64,000 nt of DNA, from assembly GCA_036262075.1 (NCBI GenBank), contig DATAJO010000030.1, positions 90,397-154,396 on the forward strand, read 5' to 3'. The notes under the pieces were generated by a model. The model was not told where the DNA came from. It saw nothing but the letters and a program-made list of their open reading frames with translations, and ran no database searches. The DNA comes from JACDBZ01 sp036262075 (GTDB lineage: Bacteria; Chloroflexota; Limnocylindria; QHBO01). Below, piece by piece: positions 25,908-34,336 of the stretch. The translations under genes and the position numbers were made by a program. How positions within the stretch are numbered: the first letter of the stretch is position 1; the number at the start of each line of letters is the position of its first letter.

Positions 25908-27049
25908 TCGCGCATCACGAAGTGCTGCGGATCAAGCTCTTTGATGAATTGCGACGGCTTCGTCCGGTCGCACATGATGACCAAACGCCTGCGAGCACGG
26001 GTGACCGCGACATAGAAGAGCCGGCGGAACGTCTCCTCGAGCTCCTTCTCCGATGACCCGTTCTCGGACTCCGACGGGGGCAACAGCCCTTCGTTTGCGT
26101 CTTCGAGTACGACGGTGTCGAATTCCAGACCCTTTGCCCGGTGAATCGTGCTTGCCAGAACCCCGGGACTCACCATGTCAGGTGTGTCGTTGTCAAGGAT
26201 TCGCGCCCCGAACTGGCGCGCGATTCCCCAGACCGGCCTTGCACGGGGATGGAGTAATGCGATGGTGGCCCGACGGTTCGCGGACTTGGCCTCGGAAATC
26301 ACCTGGCTGATGACCGCATCACGTGCGGGCCACGATCCGTAGAGGTAGATCTCCGGTACGGGGCCATCACCCAGCCCATCTTCCTGCTTGATCCACTCTT
26401 CCGAGTCGACAGCCGGGTCGTGACGCACGATGTCCGCCGCGAGCAGCGCGATCTGCTTGCTGCCCCGGAACGACGGGTTCAGAGACTTGGAACGTCCTTG
26501 GACTTTGATGCCGAGGCTCTTCCAGGTGAATCCCGTCGGGTAGATGTTCTGCGCCTTGTCAGCCGCGATCGTGAATGACGTCAGCGCGCTCTTCTTGAGA
26601 ACCTGCAATGCTTCGGGCGTCAGATCCTGACCTTCATCGATCAGGACGTGGTGGGCCACGGACTTCGCCGGCAATTCCTTTCCGGACTCGATCGCCCCCA
26701 GCAATTCGGCGCCGTCGTCGTCAAAGGCTGGCGTGTAGCGGACGCCCATCGCCTTCATGGTCGCCCGGGCCCAGGAGTGGAACGTCGTCATCTCTGGTGC
26801 TTCCTCGCCAAGACGGCCGGAGAGGAAGCTGATCCACTCGAGAAGCATCTTGTTGTACGTGAAGACACGGACGCGCGCCACCTCGGGATCCGAAGTCCAG
26901 AGGCCGTCCATTCGCGAGAGTAGTGCGGCGCGTTGAACGATAGTCAGGGTCTTGCCGCTGCCGGGGATGCCCTTTACAAGGAGGTCGCCCTCGGGTCTGT
27001 AGTTGACGACTTCCTTTTGGCGGGGCGTGAGTTCGAACTCCCCCTCCAA
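25901..27049 (-). CDS. Compact UvrD-like SF1 helicase/ATPase
   Basis: 382 residues. Walker A GIPGSGKTLT near residue 28, motif II LIDEGQDLT near 140, SF1 motif V/VI STIHRAKGLEF and FYVAVTRARRR near 300-355. It lacks the large inserts of full UvrD/PcrA (domain 1B and 2B), as in small defence-linked SF1 ATPases. TTG start, chosen because GGAGGGGAG lies just upstream and the family N-terminus (LTPRQKEVV) follows. It starts 15 bases after the preceding helicase gene and overlaps drmA by 7 bases, so its product is likely made in step with DrmA. Confidence 0.8.
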   Translation of the reverse strand: MEGEFELTPRQKEVVNYRPEGDLLVKGIPGSGKTLTIVQRAALLSRMDGLWTSDPEVARVRVFTYNKMLLEWISFLSGRLGEEAPEMTTFHSWARATMKAMGVRYTPAFDDDGAELLGAIESGKELPAKSVAHHVLIDEGQDLTPEALQVLKKSALTSFTIAADKAQNIYPTGFTWKSLGIKVQGRSKSLNPSFRGSKQIALLAADIVRHDPAVDSEEWIKQEDGLGDGPVPEIYLYGSWPARDAVISQVISEAKSANRRATIALLHPRARPVWGIARQFGARILDNDTPDMVSPGVLASTIHRAKGLEFDTVVLEDANEGLLPPSESENGSSEKELEETFRRLFYVAVTRARRRLVIMCDRTKPSQFIKELDPQHFVMREC

Positions 27050-27064
27050 GGCTCCCCTCCGTTG

Positions 27065-29158
27065 CTACGTTGCCGATTCCGGTTCGTCCCAATCGAGGAT
27101 CGACGGGTCGAGATTCTCCATGTCAGTCAGTTCGAGAATGCTCTCATCGATCGCGTCGACAGCCAGGACCTCGGTCAGGCTGTTGATGGTGGTTGAATTC
27201 ATATCCGGGTGGCTATCCAGTGCCTCCGAGAACAGGTCAGGCTCTGCGCCCGGTTCGCCGGCGATGATGAGGCTGTCCATCGCTCGCGTGATCGCTACGT
27301 ACAGAAGCCGGCGCTCCTCTTCACTATCGCCTCGATCATCTGGAAAGTGACCGGGACCAAGGTACAGGCAGAGGACATGACGGAACTCGCTCCCCTTGGC
27401 TTGGTGGATCGAAACCAGCCGCACGCCATCCGCATCTTGGGCTTCGGTCGCAACCGGGATCGCGAGCTTCTCAAGATGCTGCAGGACCGCGGACTCCTGC
27501 TTCGAGCGTACGCCCTCCTTTCTGAAGAGAACCGCGATGTCGGCTGGTTCCACTCCGCCATCGATCAATCTGCGGACCTGCAGGGCTAGCCACGGCGCGG
27601 CGTAGCGCAGAGGTGCTCGGACGACGGTAATCGCCGGCTCCACCGCCGTCTGGTCTCTCACCGCAACCATGCGCTTCGACAGCCGGGACGCGTTGTGCGC
27701 GATTACCGATTCGGCCGCGTCCACGATCTGCGGCACCGATCGGTAGTTCTGCTCGAGTGGCATGACCGTCGCTTCTCGCCCGGTACGTTCACGAAGTCGA
27801 TCCGCGAAGTCCGTGAGGCTCCGGGGATCGGCGCCCGCAAAGCTGAAGATCGTCTGATCGCCGTCCCCAACGCAGCTCAGCACGGCTCCCTGCCTTGCGA
27901 GCTCAAAGAGCAGCTCATTCTGTGCGAGGCTCGTGTCCTGGAATTCATCCACGAAGACGTGGAGATATGGTGCAGCGGCGACGCGAGCCAGGGCTGGATG
28001 CGCCTGCAACGCACTCATGGCTTCCGTGATGAGGCCGGCGAAGTCGATCGCGTTGTGGGCCGATAGCAGCTCCTCATACCGGCGCCACACAGTCCGAAGG
28101 GCGTTCGCCTTCAGATCGGTCAGCTCTCCGGTGCGGGGGTCAAGAATCGTGACGTCGGTCTCGTCGGGAAGCTCATCCGCACCGGACACAACGCCGAGCC
28201 GCGGGTGTCCCATCCGAAGTGCGTTGATCGCATTGGGGTAAAGGGCCAGTCGGGCTCGCTCGGATCGCCCGTCGTCGACCCCGTAAAAGAGGCGGTCGTA
28301 CTCCTCGAGGAACGGAAGTGGTGCGTTCACCGGTTTGCCGTCACCCAGCCGGCGACGACCGTCGGTGATCACCTGAAAGCCCGGACGCACGCGGGTCTTT
28401 CCGGCGGAGGCCGCAGTGTGCAGGATCCGTCGCCCCAGTGAGTGGATAGTGCGGACGTCCACACGAGTGAGCGCCGGATACTCCGCCATGGCGAAGGCGC
28501 TGAGCCGACTCTGAATCTGCTCGCGAGCAGCCCGGGAGAAGGTGAGAACGATGCAGCGGTCGGCCTCGACGTCTCGCTCGGCCACCAGTCGCGCTATGCG
28601 CATCGACAACATATGGGTCTTGCCCGATCCGGCACCCGCGTTTACAAGCAGGTCCACCTCGGGAGGTGCCTCGACCGCCGCTTGCTGCTGTGGGTCAAGA
28701 AGGTCGCTGCCTCGGAGTCGGACGGGGACACGCTCGTCTGCCGGAACGATGTCAACCTCTGTGCGGCGCGAGATCTCACGGAGGACGGCCATACGAATGT
28801 GTTCCGCACGGGCTTCGAATGGAAGCTGAAGCCGATCCTCGCCGACCGCAACCAGCTCCGAGTCAATCGCTCGCAGGCTCGCCGCCGCCCATGCAAGATC
28901 ACCAATCTCAAATGAGGTTGCTTCTTCGTCGCTAAATGCCAGCGTCAAGCCCTCCGCGGCGGTGAGCACTCCGAGGGCCGCCGGCGAATGCGTGCCATCT
29001 GCAAACGCCGACGGGTCGATGTAGCTTGTCCCGAAGTCGTCCTGAAAGACGAAGGATCCGCCGTCCGCAATCGCGTCGATTGCCTGCAAAGCGCCCGCGA
29101 TCTCGCGTCTCACTACAGCAAGCGCGGCTGTGGCCGATGGTTGAGCTACGAGGAGCAT
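27065..29158 (-). CDS. UvrD/Rep-family helicase with unknown N-terminal domain
   Basis: About 697 residues. The N-terminal 170 residues are of unknown type; the rest is an SF1A helicase: Walker A NAGAGSGKTHML near 175, motif II YLHVFVDEFQDTS near 400, GDGDQTIFSFAGA, motif IV LEQNYRS, motif V SIHQAKGSEF and motif VI YVAITRAMDS near 620. It would unwind DNA 3' to 5'. I use the ATG at 29158, which overlaps the glycosylase stop by 13 bases; an earlier start would overlap further. The C-terminal 70 residues are acidic and may contact a partner. It could replace a missing accessory DISARM gene, but I cannot equate it with DrmE. Confidence 0.8.
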   Translation of the reverse strand: MLLVAQPSATAALAVVRREIAGALQAIDAIADGGSFVFQDDFGTSYIDPSAFADGTHSPAALGVLTAAEGLTLAFSDEEATSFEIGDLAWAAASLRAIDSELVAVGEDRLQLPFEARAEHIRMAVLREISRRTEVDIVPADERVPVRLRGSDLLDPQQQAAVEAPPEVDLLVNAGAGSGKTHMLSMRIARLVAERDVEADRCIVLTFSRAAREQIQSRLSAFAMAEYPALTRVDVRTIHSLGRRILHTAASAGKTRVRPGFQVITDGRRRLGDGKPVNAPLPFLEEYDRLFYGVDDGRSERARLALYPNAINALRMGHPRLGVVSGADELPDETDVTILDPRTGELTDLKANALRTVWRRYEELLSAHNAIDFAGLITEAMSALQAHPALARVAAAPYLHVFVDEFQDTSLAQNELLFELARQGAVLSCVGDGDQTIFSFAGADPRSLTDFADRLRERTGREATVMPLEQNYRSVPQIVDAAESVIAHNASRLSKRMVAVRDQTAVEPAITVVRAPLRYAAPWLALQVRRLIDGGVEPADIAVLFRKEGVRSKQESAVLQHLEKLAIPVATEAQDADGVRLVSIHQAKGSEFRHVLCLYLGPGHFPDDRGDSEEERRLLYVAITRAMDSLIIAGEPGAEPDLFSEALDSHPDMNSTTINSLTEVLAVDAIDESILELTDMENLDPSILDWDEPESAT

Positions 29159-29823
29159 GCCTGCGCATCTCGGGTTGTGGCCGATTTCTCGCCAGTAACG
29201 CAGTCCGCCCGGATCGGGCACTGAGTGCAGCGCGGTTCAAGGGGGACACAGATCAGGGCTCCAAGGTCGAGGACGGCCCACCAGTCCGTCGCGGGTGCGG
29301 GCCCGTGGAGGAGGCTCGCAACAGCGGCGATGACTTCCCGCTGCCGTCGTATATCCCCCCTCCTGTATATCCCCATGACGCGCGTGGCCACCCGGACCGT
29401 GTTCGTGTCGACAAGGAACACGCTCGTTCCCTCGACGGCGGCCGATGTTGCAGCGGCAACGTACGGGCCGACCCCTGGCAGCGCCAGCAGCGAGTCGACA
29501 TCGGTCGGAACGCGCCCACCGTGGTCTCCAGTTATGATCCGCGCGGTTGCGGCGAGGTTGTCAGCGCGCCACTGCAGTCCGAAAGACCGGAGGTCCGCGC
29601 GCACTGCATCCGTGGCCACACGCGCCATCGCCTCTGGCGTCGGATACTTCGCCAGAACCTCACCAATTCGGTGGTCAACCTGGTCAGCGCGCGTCCGGCG
29701 CAAGAGACTCTCTGCCACGAGCGTGTGCCAAGGGTCGCGACTTTGGCGCCACGAGAAGCTGCGTTGGCCCTTGGCGAACCACCGACGCAGGGCGCGACGA
29801 CGGCGCACGCCAGCCTCAGGCAT
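29146..29823 (-). CDS. MIG-like thymine(uracil)-DNA glycosylase (HhH-GPD with Fe-S cluster)
   Basis: 225 residues. EndoIII/MutY fold: helix-hairpin-helix LPGVGPYVAAATS near residue 110, catalytic Asp in FLVDTNTVRV, and a [4Fe-4S] ligand set C-x6-C-x2-C-x5-C in CVPLEPRCTQCPIRADC. At the site where EndoIII has its catalytic Lys and MutY a Ser, this protein has Tyr (VGPYV), as in archaeal Mig.Mth, which removes T from T:G mismatches. Length matches MIG, and there is no MutY C-terminal domain. The ATG at 29823 overlaps the stop of the C5 methyltransferase by 8 bases; that link supports a role in repairing deaminated 5-methylcytosine. Confidence 0.8.
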   Translation of the reverse strand: MPEAGVRRRRALRRWFAKGQRSFSWRQSRDPWHTLVAESLLRRTRADQVDHRIGEVLAKYPTPEAMARVATDAVRADLRSFGLQWRADNLAATARIITGDHGGRVPTDVDSLLALPGVGPYVAAATSAAVEGTSVFLVDTNTVRVATRVMGIYRRGDIRRQREVIAAVASLLHGPAPATDWWAVLDLGALICVPLEPRCTQCPIRADCVTGEKSATTRDAQACSS

Positions 29824-30826
29824 GCGGGCCGCCACGGCTCCACCCCAACTCCTCCGCAAGGACTTCGGCGACGACCTCGCCAAAGACAGGGCTCACGGCG
29901 TCGGCCGCCATTCGGTACTTCGCTGTTCGCGGGACGGCAGCCGGAAACCGGTACGAAGATGGGAAGCCGAGAATGGCGATGGCCTCGCGCGGGCTAACAG
30001 CGCGATCGGGGATGCCTCCTGACCCACGCCGAAGCGTGTAGGTCTTCATGACGTTGCCGAATGACGGCGCCGGCACGCCCTCGTCCAATCGGTACCAGCC
30101 GTACTTGCCCGTCGCATATTTGTGCGCGTATTTCTCGATGGTCCTAAATTGCGGCCAGTCGTGGTCAAAGTGTGGATCTGCACGGTCGAGCGACAATCCT
30201 CGAATTGCCTCGGCGACGCTCTGTGGGTTCCGGCGCCGTCGAGAGATTCCGTCCACGACTGAGCTCGTCCCATCCGTGTGTCCCTTCTCGATGCCAATGG
30301 CGAACAGCCGCCTGCGTCGGGTAGCAGCTCCCCATTCCGCGTACGAATAGATGTCCTCAGTCAGCACGTACTGAACGGCCAATGACTCAATCAGCGCCCG
30401 ATATTGCGCGTCGTTCTTCAAGAAGGGCACGTTCTCCAGGACGAACGCGCACGGGTGCATGGCAATGACGCTCTGTCTGAATCGGTCCACGAGGTCGTAG
30501 TCCGAATGAGAGGTGCGCCGCCTCTGCAGGTTGATGGGCGACCACGGGCGGCATGGTGGCCCTCCAACGAGGATCGCCGGCACCTCGTCCGGCAACTCAT
30601 CCCGGAGGTTCATCAGTCGGGCCGGGCCGACGTTTGCGGCATATGACGCGACGGCGTGGCGTTCGGCGTCGTAGCCGTGCACCTCGAATCCAACTTGCCT
30701 GAATCCCAAGGACAAGCCACCCATCCCCGCAAACAGGTCGACCACCAGCGGGCGAGCGACAAGCCGTTCGCATCCGCTGCGCGCATGGCGCGCAGCTGAG
30801 TCCCCCTCGAGCGTCAGCGCCTCCAC
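29816..30826 (-). CDS. DNA C5-cytosine methyltransferase (DrmMII candidate)
   Basis: 336 residues. Motif I VVDLFAGMGGLSLGF near residue 28, catalytic Pro-Cys in GGPPCRPWSPIN near 88, ENV motif in FVLENVPFL near 132, motif VIII RRRRLFAIGI, and SPREAIAILGFPSSY and DAVSPVFGEV at the end (motifs IX-X). It transfers a methyl group to C5 of cytosine in a site I cannot predict. Class 2 DISARM uses a C5 methyltransferase (DrmMII) to mark self; this gene leads the minus-strand chain that ends in drmC, so it is a reasonable DrmMII, but the pairing is inference. It overlaps both neighbours (13 and 8 bases). Confidence 0.85.
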   Translation of the reverse strand: MEALTLEGDSAARHARSGCERLVARPLVVDLFAGMGGLSLGFRQVGFEVHGYDAERHAVASYAANVGPARLMNLRDELPDEVPAILVGGPPCRPWSPINLQRRRTSHSDYDLVDRFRQSVIAMHPCAFVLENVPFLKNDAQYRALIESLAVQYVLTEDIYSYAEWGAATRRRRLFAIGIEKGHTDGTSSVVDGISRRRRNPQSVAEAIRGLSLDRADPHFDHDWPQFRTIEKYAHKYATGKYGWYRLDEGVPAPSFGNVMKTYTLRRGSGGIPDRAVSPREAIAILGFPSSYRFPAAVPRTAKYRMAADAVSPVFGEVVAEVLAEELGWSRGGPHA

Positions 30827-31464
30827 AACTCGTCCACTGCCTTGCGCTGGCGAACCACGAATGCGAGCTCATCCTCACCAGGCAACAGCACTCTGCTGTC
30901 GCAGTTCCCGAAATGCCCGGCGTCGTGGTCGCGTCCCCAGTTGTAGAACCCTGCACCGGGCATGCCGCTGTCACGCCTGACGGCCACGACTGTGACCAGC
31001 GGCCGACCATTCACATGGTCGAACATCGAGATCTCACCGAGCGGCCGACCTGACTGCCGGGCTTCATTCGGATCGCCAAACACCGTGGTGTAGTCGACGG
31101 TCTCGCCGGCGCGAGCCACCTCGCACAGCTTGTCGTAGAGCTCGTGGTCGATCAGTGGGGCCGGATGGTCATGACGAGGTAGCACGGTGGTTCCAGCGTC
31201 ATGCGGCTCCTCCTTAGGCTCTGGGGATCCTTTGACGGATACGCCCAAGCTCCACGCGGCGGCAAGAAGTTCGGACATAGCCGCCAGTGGTATCTCAGGA
31301 CCGAAGCGCAGCTTCCCATCGGCTTGCCGGATCTGGACTCGCAGGGATGTGGTCTCGTAACCAGCCTCATCCGCCGGCACCAACGTGAGGCGAATGTGTT
31401 CACCCGCCCCCGTAGCAATCTCCGCATACTCTTTTCCGGAGGAGTCTCGCCTAATCCCTGACAT
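30814..31464 (-). CDS. Unknown protein, conserved C-terminal domain shared with 31587-31889
   Basis: 216 residues. The N-terminal 90 residues (beta-rich, HIRLTLVPAD) have no recognised family. The second half is LYDKLCEVARAGETVDYTTV, then PLGEISMFDHVNGRPLVTVV and RRDSGMPGAGFYNWGRD. The GRPLVTVVAVRRDSGMPG block recurs in the next upstream gene as GRPMLSAIVVSRD, so the two are paralogues. Overlapping the C5-methyltransferase start by 13 bases, it could be the restriction or control partner of that enzyme, though no PD-(D/E)xK or HNH motif is visible. Confidence 0.65.
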   Translation of the reverse strand: MSGIRRDSSGKEYAEIATGAGEHIRLTLVPADEAGYETTSLRVQIRQADGKLRFGPEIPLAAMSELLAAAWSLGVSVKGSPEPKEEPHDAGTTVLPRHDHPAPLIDHELYDKLCEVARAGETVDYTTVFGDPNEARQSGRPLGEISMFDHVNGRPLVTVVAVRRDSGMPGAGFYNWGRDHDAGHFGNCDSRVLLPGEDELAFVVRQRKAVDELWRR

Positions 31465-31586
31465 CTCTCTGTCTCAAGTCGGTAGGAGTCACTCTGACAG
31501 CGAGCGTGGAGACACGCCGGCTACCACTGCGAATTGGTCAACTTCCAAAGGAACTTCGCGAGGTGTCGGGCGGAGCCACGGCTGCA

Positions 31587-31889
31587 TCAGTCACGTCCAG
31601 CCTTCCCGGAGCTTTGGGCGCCGAGTCGCTCATGGACGGGTGACCCCTCTCGTACGCCGATCGGCCCCGCGTGGAACATCGTGTCGCGGCTGACCACGAT
31701 CGCCGACAGCATCGGCCGGCCGTCGGCCACCTCATCGGTGCTGATCTCGCCGAGCACCTTCCCGACGAGCGCACCTAAGTGGGGGTTGTCCATGTCGATG
31801 CCGAGCATCTGCGCGATCTCGCCGTAATGGACGAGCTCGCGGGCGCGGGCAGCCTGAACGAGCCGCTCTCGGACCGCTCGGTGCTCCAT
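31587..31889 (-). CDS. Short paralogue of the preceding gene product, perhaps truncated
   Basis: About 100 residues from the ATG at 31889, with GGGGAGGAAC upstream (a GTG at 31925 is also possible). RERLVQAARARELVHYGEIA, LGALVGKVLGEISTDEVAD and GRPMLSAIVVSRD align with the C-terminal domain of the 30814-31464 protein. After VVSRD the expected SGMPGAGF block is replaced by unrelated sequence that ends 31 residues later, so the C-terminus may be lost by mutation. It may be the first gene of the defence operon, 122 bases upstream of its paralogue. Confidence 0.5.
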   Translation of the reverse strand: MEHRAVRERLVQAARARELVHYGEIAQMLGIDMDNPHLGALVGKVLGEISTDEVADGRPMLSAIVVSRDTMFHAGPIGVREGSPVHERLGAQSSGKAGRD

Positions 31890-32214
31890 GGGCAGCAGTT
31901 CCTCCCCTATGGCACGAATGATCACGGACCGGTCAAGAGGGCGCGCCGTCTCCAGCCGAGTGCCCGCTCATTGGCAAGAACGCTCTCTACCGATGAGCCG
32001 CATGTCGCTCCTCAGCTGGGCCATGAACGACGGGCCGGCGCCTGTCCCCCCGTTGGCGACCGGCCCGCGTCCGATCGGATCGATAACGTCAGGCCGATTC
32101 GTGACACCTCGTTCGTCACAAGAGAGGCTGCTGTCGCACGCGTGCACCACTTGGGGCAGCGCGATCGGAGCCTGACCGTGCTAGGCCAACCGGCGCCCAC
32201 ACTTGTGTCCGACT

Positions 32215-32236
32215 AGTGTATGTGATATTGTACACT
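32215..32236. promoter_or_regulatory. Inverted repeat AGTGTA-N10-TACACT upstream of the XRE-CBS gene
   Basis: AGTGTA (32215-32220) and TACACT (32231-32236) are perfect half-sites around TGTGATATTG, ending 2 bases before the ATG at 32239. A related half-site pair, ACAC-TT-GTGT, lies at 32199-32208. The position and dyad suit an operator for the XRE regulator that it precedes. The 31926-32198 stretch before it shows no gene. Confidence 0.5.
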
Positions 32237-32238
32237 TC

Positions 32239-32961
32239 ATGTCCGACGACCCGAGCATTCCGTCCAGCGCCTTCGAGCGGCTCGTCCGCTCGCGCTGGTA
32301 TGGCGCGGGAGGCATCGCCGGGCTGAGCAAGGTCAGTGGCGTCAGCCGGGCGACGATGTACTCCTGGTTCCGCGGCGAGACGGTCCCCGACGTCAAATCG
32401 CTGGCGCGCCTGGCCAGCGTGCTCGAGCTGCCGGTCGAGGAGCTCCTCGCATCGGTCCATCAGCTGCCCGGACAGCCACCCCTCCCGGCGAGCGCAGCGC
32501 AGCCCGCGCCGTCTCGAATGATGATGTCGGCGAATCGGCCGTCGACTGTTGAGCGCAAGCCGGTGCTCTGGGCGGAGGCCGATCAGCCCATCGGTCCGGT
32601 GGCCCGCTCGATGTACGAGTCGCACTTCTCGCAGGTGCCCGTCCGCGATGGCGACCGGTGGATCGGCCTGCTGACCATGGAGACGATCGGCCGATGGATG
32701 GCGGGTCGTGGCCGGCACGACCTGAACGTGGACGATCGCGCCCCGATTCGCGAGGTGCTTGCCTACGCCGACGAGACCCGCGACTTCCGGGTGGTCCCGC
32801 CGGAGACGTCGCCCGAGGAGATCGTCACCCACTTCGACGCCGCCGCGGCCCGCGGGCACCCATTGCGCGCCGTCCTCGTCGAAGGTCGCAGCCCGCGCAC
32901 GCCGCTCGAAGCGATCGTCACCGCCTGGGACCTGCCCGCCCTGCGCTACGGGCGCCGATGA
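32239..32961 (+). CDS. XRE-family regulator with CBS-like domain
   Basis: 240 residues. Residues 10-65 form a Cro/C1 helix-turn-helix (GGIAGLSKVSGVSRATMYSW, then VPDVKSLARLASVLELPVEE). A Pro-rich linker follows, then a CBS-type domain (ESHFSQVPVRDGDRWIGLLT ... ETIGRWMAG), which in other proteins binds adenine nucleotides. The predicted role is ligand-controlled DNA binding, with self-regulation through the inverted repeat directly before its ATG. It is the first plus-strand gene after the defence block and precedes a VWA gene by 83 bases. Confidence 0.75.
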   Translation: MSDDPSIPSSAFERLVRSRWYGAGGIAGLSKVSGVSRATMYSWFRGETVPDVKSLARLASVLELPVEELLASVHQLPGQPPLPASAAQPAPSRMMMSANRPSTVERKPVLWAEADQPIGPVARSMYESHFSQVPVRDGDRWIGLLTMETIGRWMAGRGRHDLNVDDRAPIREVLAYADETRDFRVVPPETSPEEIVTHFDAAAARGHPLRAVLVEGRSPRTPLEAIVTAWDLPALRYGRR

Positions 32962-33044
32962 CGACCCGGACCAATCGCGACAGCGGACCTGTCGCAAGCC
33001 CTGCCCACACTCCACCTCACGAGACCCGAAAGGGGGCGAACCCG

Positions 33045-34310
33045 ATGTCGACCGAATTCACCGCCCGGACCGATCGGACCCTGGTGCGCGCCGAGGCCCA
33101 TTCCACCCGCTACGTCCTGCTCGAGGCGACCGCGCCAACCCCGGAGGCCGAGCGAACCACCAAGCGCCCTCCGGTCAACGTGGCGTTCGTCCTCGACCGC
33201 TCGGGCTCGATGGCGGGGACGAAGATCGCCATGGCCCGCCATGCCGTCGAGCGGGCCATCACCGGCCTCGAGGCCGACGACCGATTCGCCATCGTCACGT
33301 ACGACGACCGGATCGAGGTCATCGCTCCGTCACAGCTGGCGACCGATGACAACAAGCGCCGCGCCGCGCTCGCGCTGCTCGACGTCGACGCACGCGGAAG
33401 CACCGACCTCCACGGAGGATGGACACGCGGCGCCGATGCGATCCGCGACCACCTCGCGGCCGAGGGCGTGAACCGCGTCCTCCTCCTCACCGATGGCCTG
33501 GCCAACATCGGCGTCACCGATCCAGACACCCTGGCCCACGTCGCCCGCGACCTACGCGCGTCCGGCATCGGAACGTCCACCTTCGGCGTCGGTGCCGACT
33601 TCAACGAGGTGCTGCTCACCGCCATCGCGGATGCCGGCGGCGGTCACTTCTACTTCATGGAGCACCCGCAGCAGATTCCCGACTTCATCACCAGCGAGCT
33701 GGGCGAGCTGCTCGAGGTCGTCGCGCGGGAGGTCCGCGTCGACGTCACCCACCATCCGGCCCTCACCATCGAGGCGCTGAGTCCACTCGCCGGCGTCGCG
33801 GCAACACCGGGATCGCGCCAGCTCGTCATCGGCGACCTGGTGGCGGGTCAGAAGGTGGAGATCGTGCTGCGCGTGCGCTTCCCGAGTGTCGGCGAGGGCG
33901 CCCAGACCACGGCCTTCTTCACCATCGGCGACCGCGACGGGGTCCTGAAGGCCGATGGCTGCACGCTGACCTGGACCCATGCGAGCCATGCCGCCAACGA
34001 TGCCCAGCCGCGGGACCGCGACGTCGACCGCGCGGTGGCGCTCGTGCACGCGGCTCGGGCTCGGCTCGAGGCGGTCCGGCTGAACCGGGCCGGCGATTAC
34101 GAGCAGGCTCGCCGGGCGCTCCGGGGAGTTGCCCGGCGCATCCGGGGCTACGCCGGAGACGACGCCGAGCTGCGCGGCCTCGCCCGGCGCCTCGTCGCCG
34201 AGGAGGCTGCCTTCACCGCGCCGATGCCCGAGATGAGCCGTAAGGCGGCCTATTTCGCCTCGACCAACGTCCAGCGCGCCCGCGATGTCCAGGGCAGGGC
34301 TCGCCGCTAG
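33045..34310 (+). CDS. VWA (von Willebrand factor type A) domain protein
   Basis: 421 residues. An intact MIDAS is visible: FVLDRSGSM (DxSxS), the Thr in GSTDLHGGW and the Asp in LLLTDGLANIG. The domain spans about residues 40-220, followed by a beta-rich region and a helical tail. Without a signal peptide it is probably cytoplasmic and may act with a MoxR-like ATPase. The start ATG at 33045 follows AAGGGGGCG; the frame is open farther upstream but overlaps the XRE gene. The C-terminal tail resembles cytosolic VWA proteins such as those near stress genes. Confidence 0.8.
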   Translation: MSTEFTARTDRTLVRAEAHSTRYVLLEATAPTPEAERTTKRPPVNVAFVLDRSGSMAGTKIAMARHAVERAITGLEADDRFAIVTYDDRIEVIAPSQLATDDNKRRAALALLDVDARGSTDLHGGWTRGADAIRDHLAAEGVNRVLLLTDGLANIGVTDPDTLAHVARDLRASGIGTSTFGVGADFNEVLLTAIADAGGGHFYFMEHPQQIPDFITSELGELLEVVAREVRVDVTHHPALTIEALSPLAGVAATPGSRQLVIGDLVAGQKVEIVLRVRFPSVGEGAQTTAFFTIGDRDGVLKADGCTLTWTHASHAANDAQPRDRDVDRAVALVHAARARLEAVRLNRAGDYEQARRALRGVARRIRGYAGDDAELRGLARRLVAEEAAFTAPMPEMSRKAAYFASTNVQRARDVQGRARR

Positions 34311-34336
34311 CTGCCGATAACTCCTCCGGCCGGGGA

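Noticed and set aside
27065..29158. Calling the large UvrD helicase DrmE
   Set aside because: It has intact UvrD motifs throughout and I could not match DrmE-specific sequence, so the name would be a guess.
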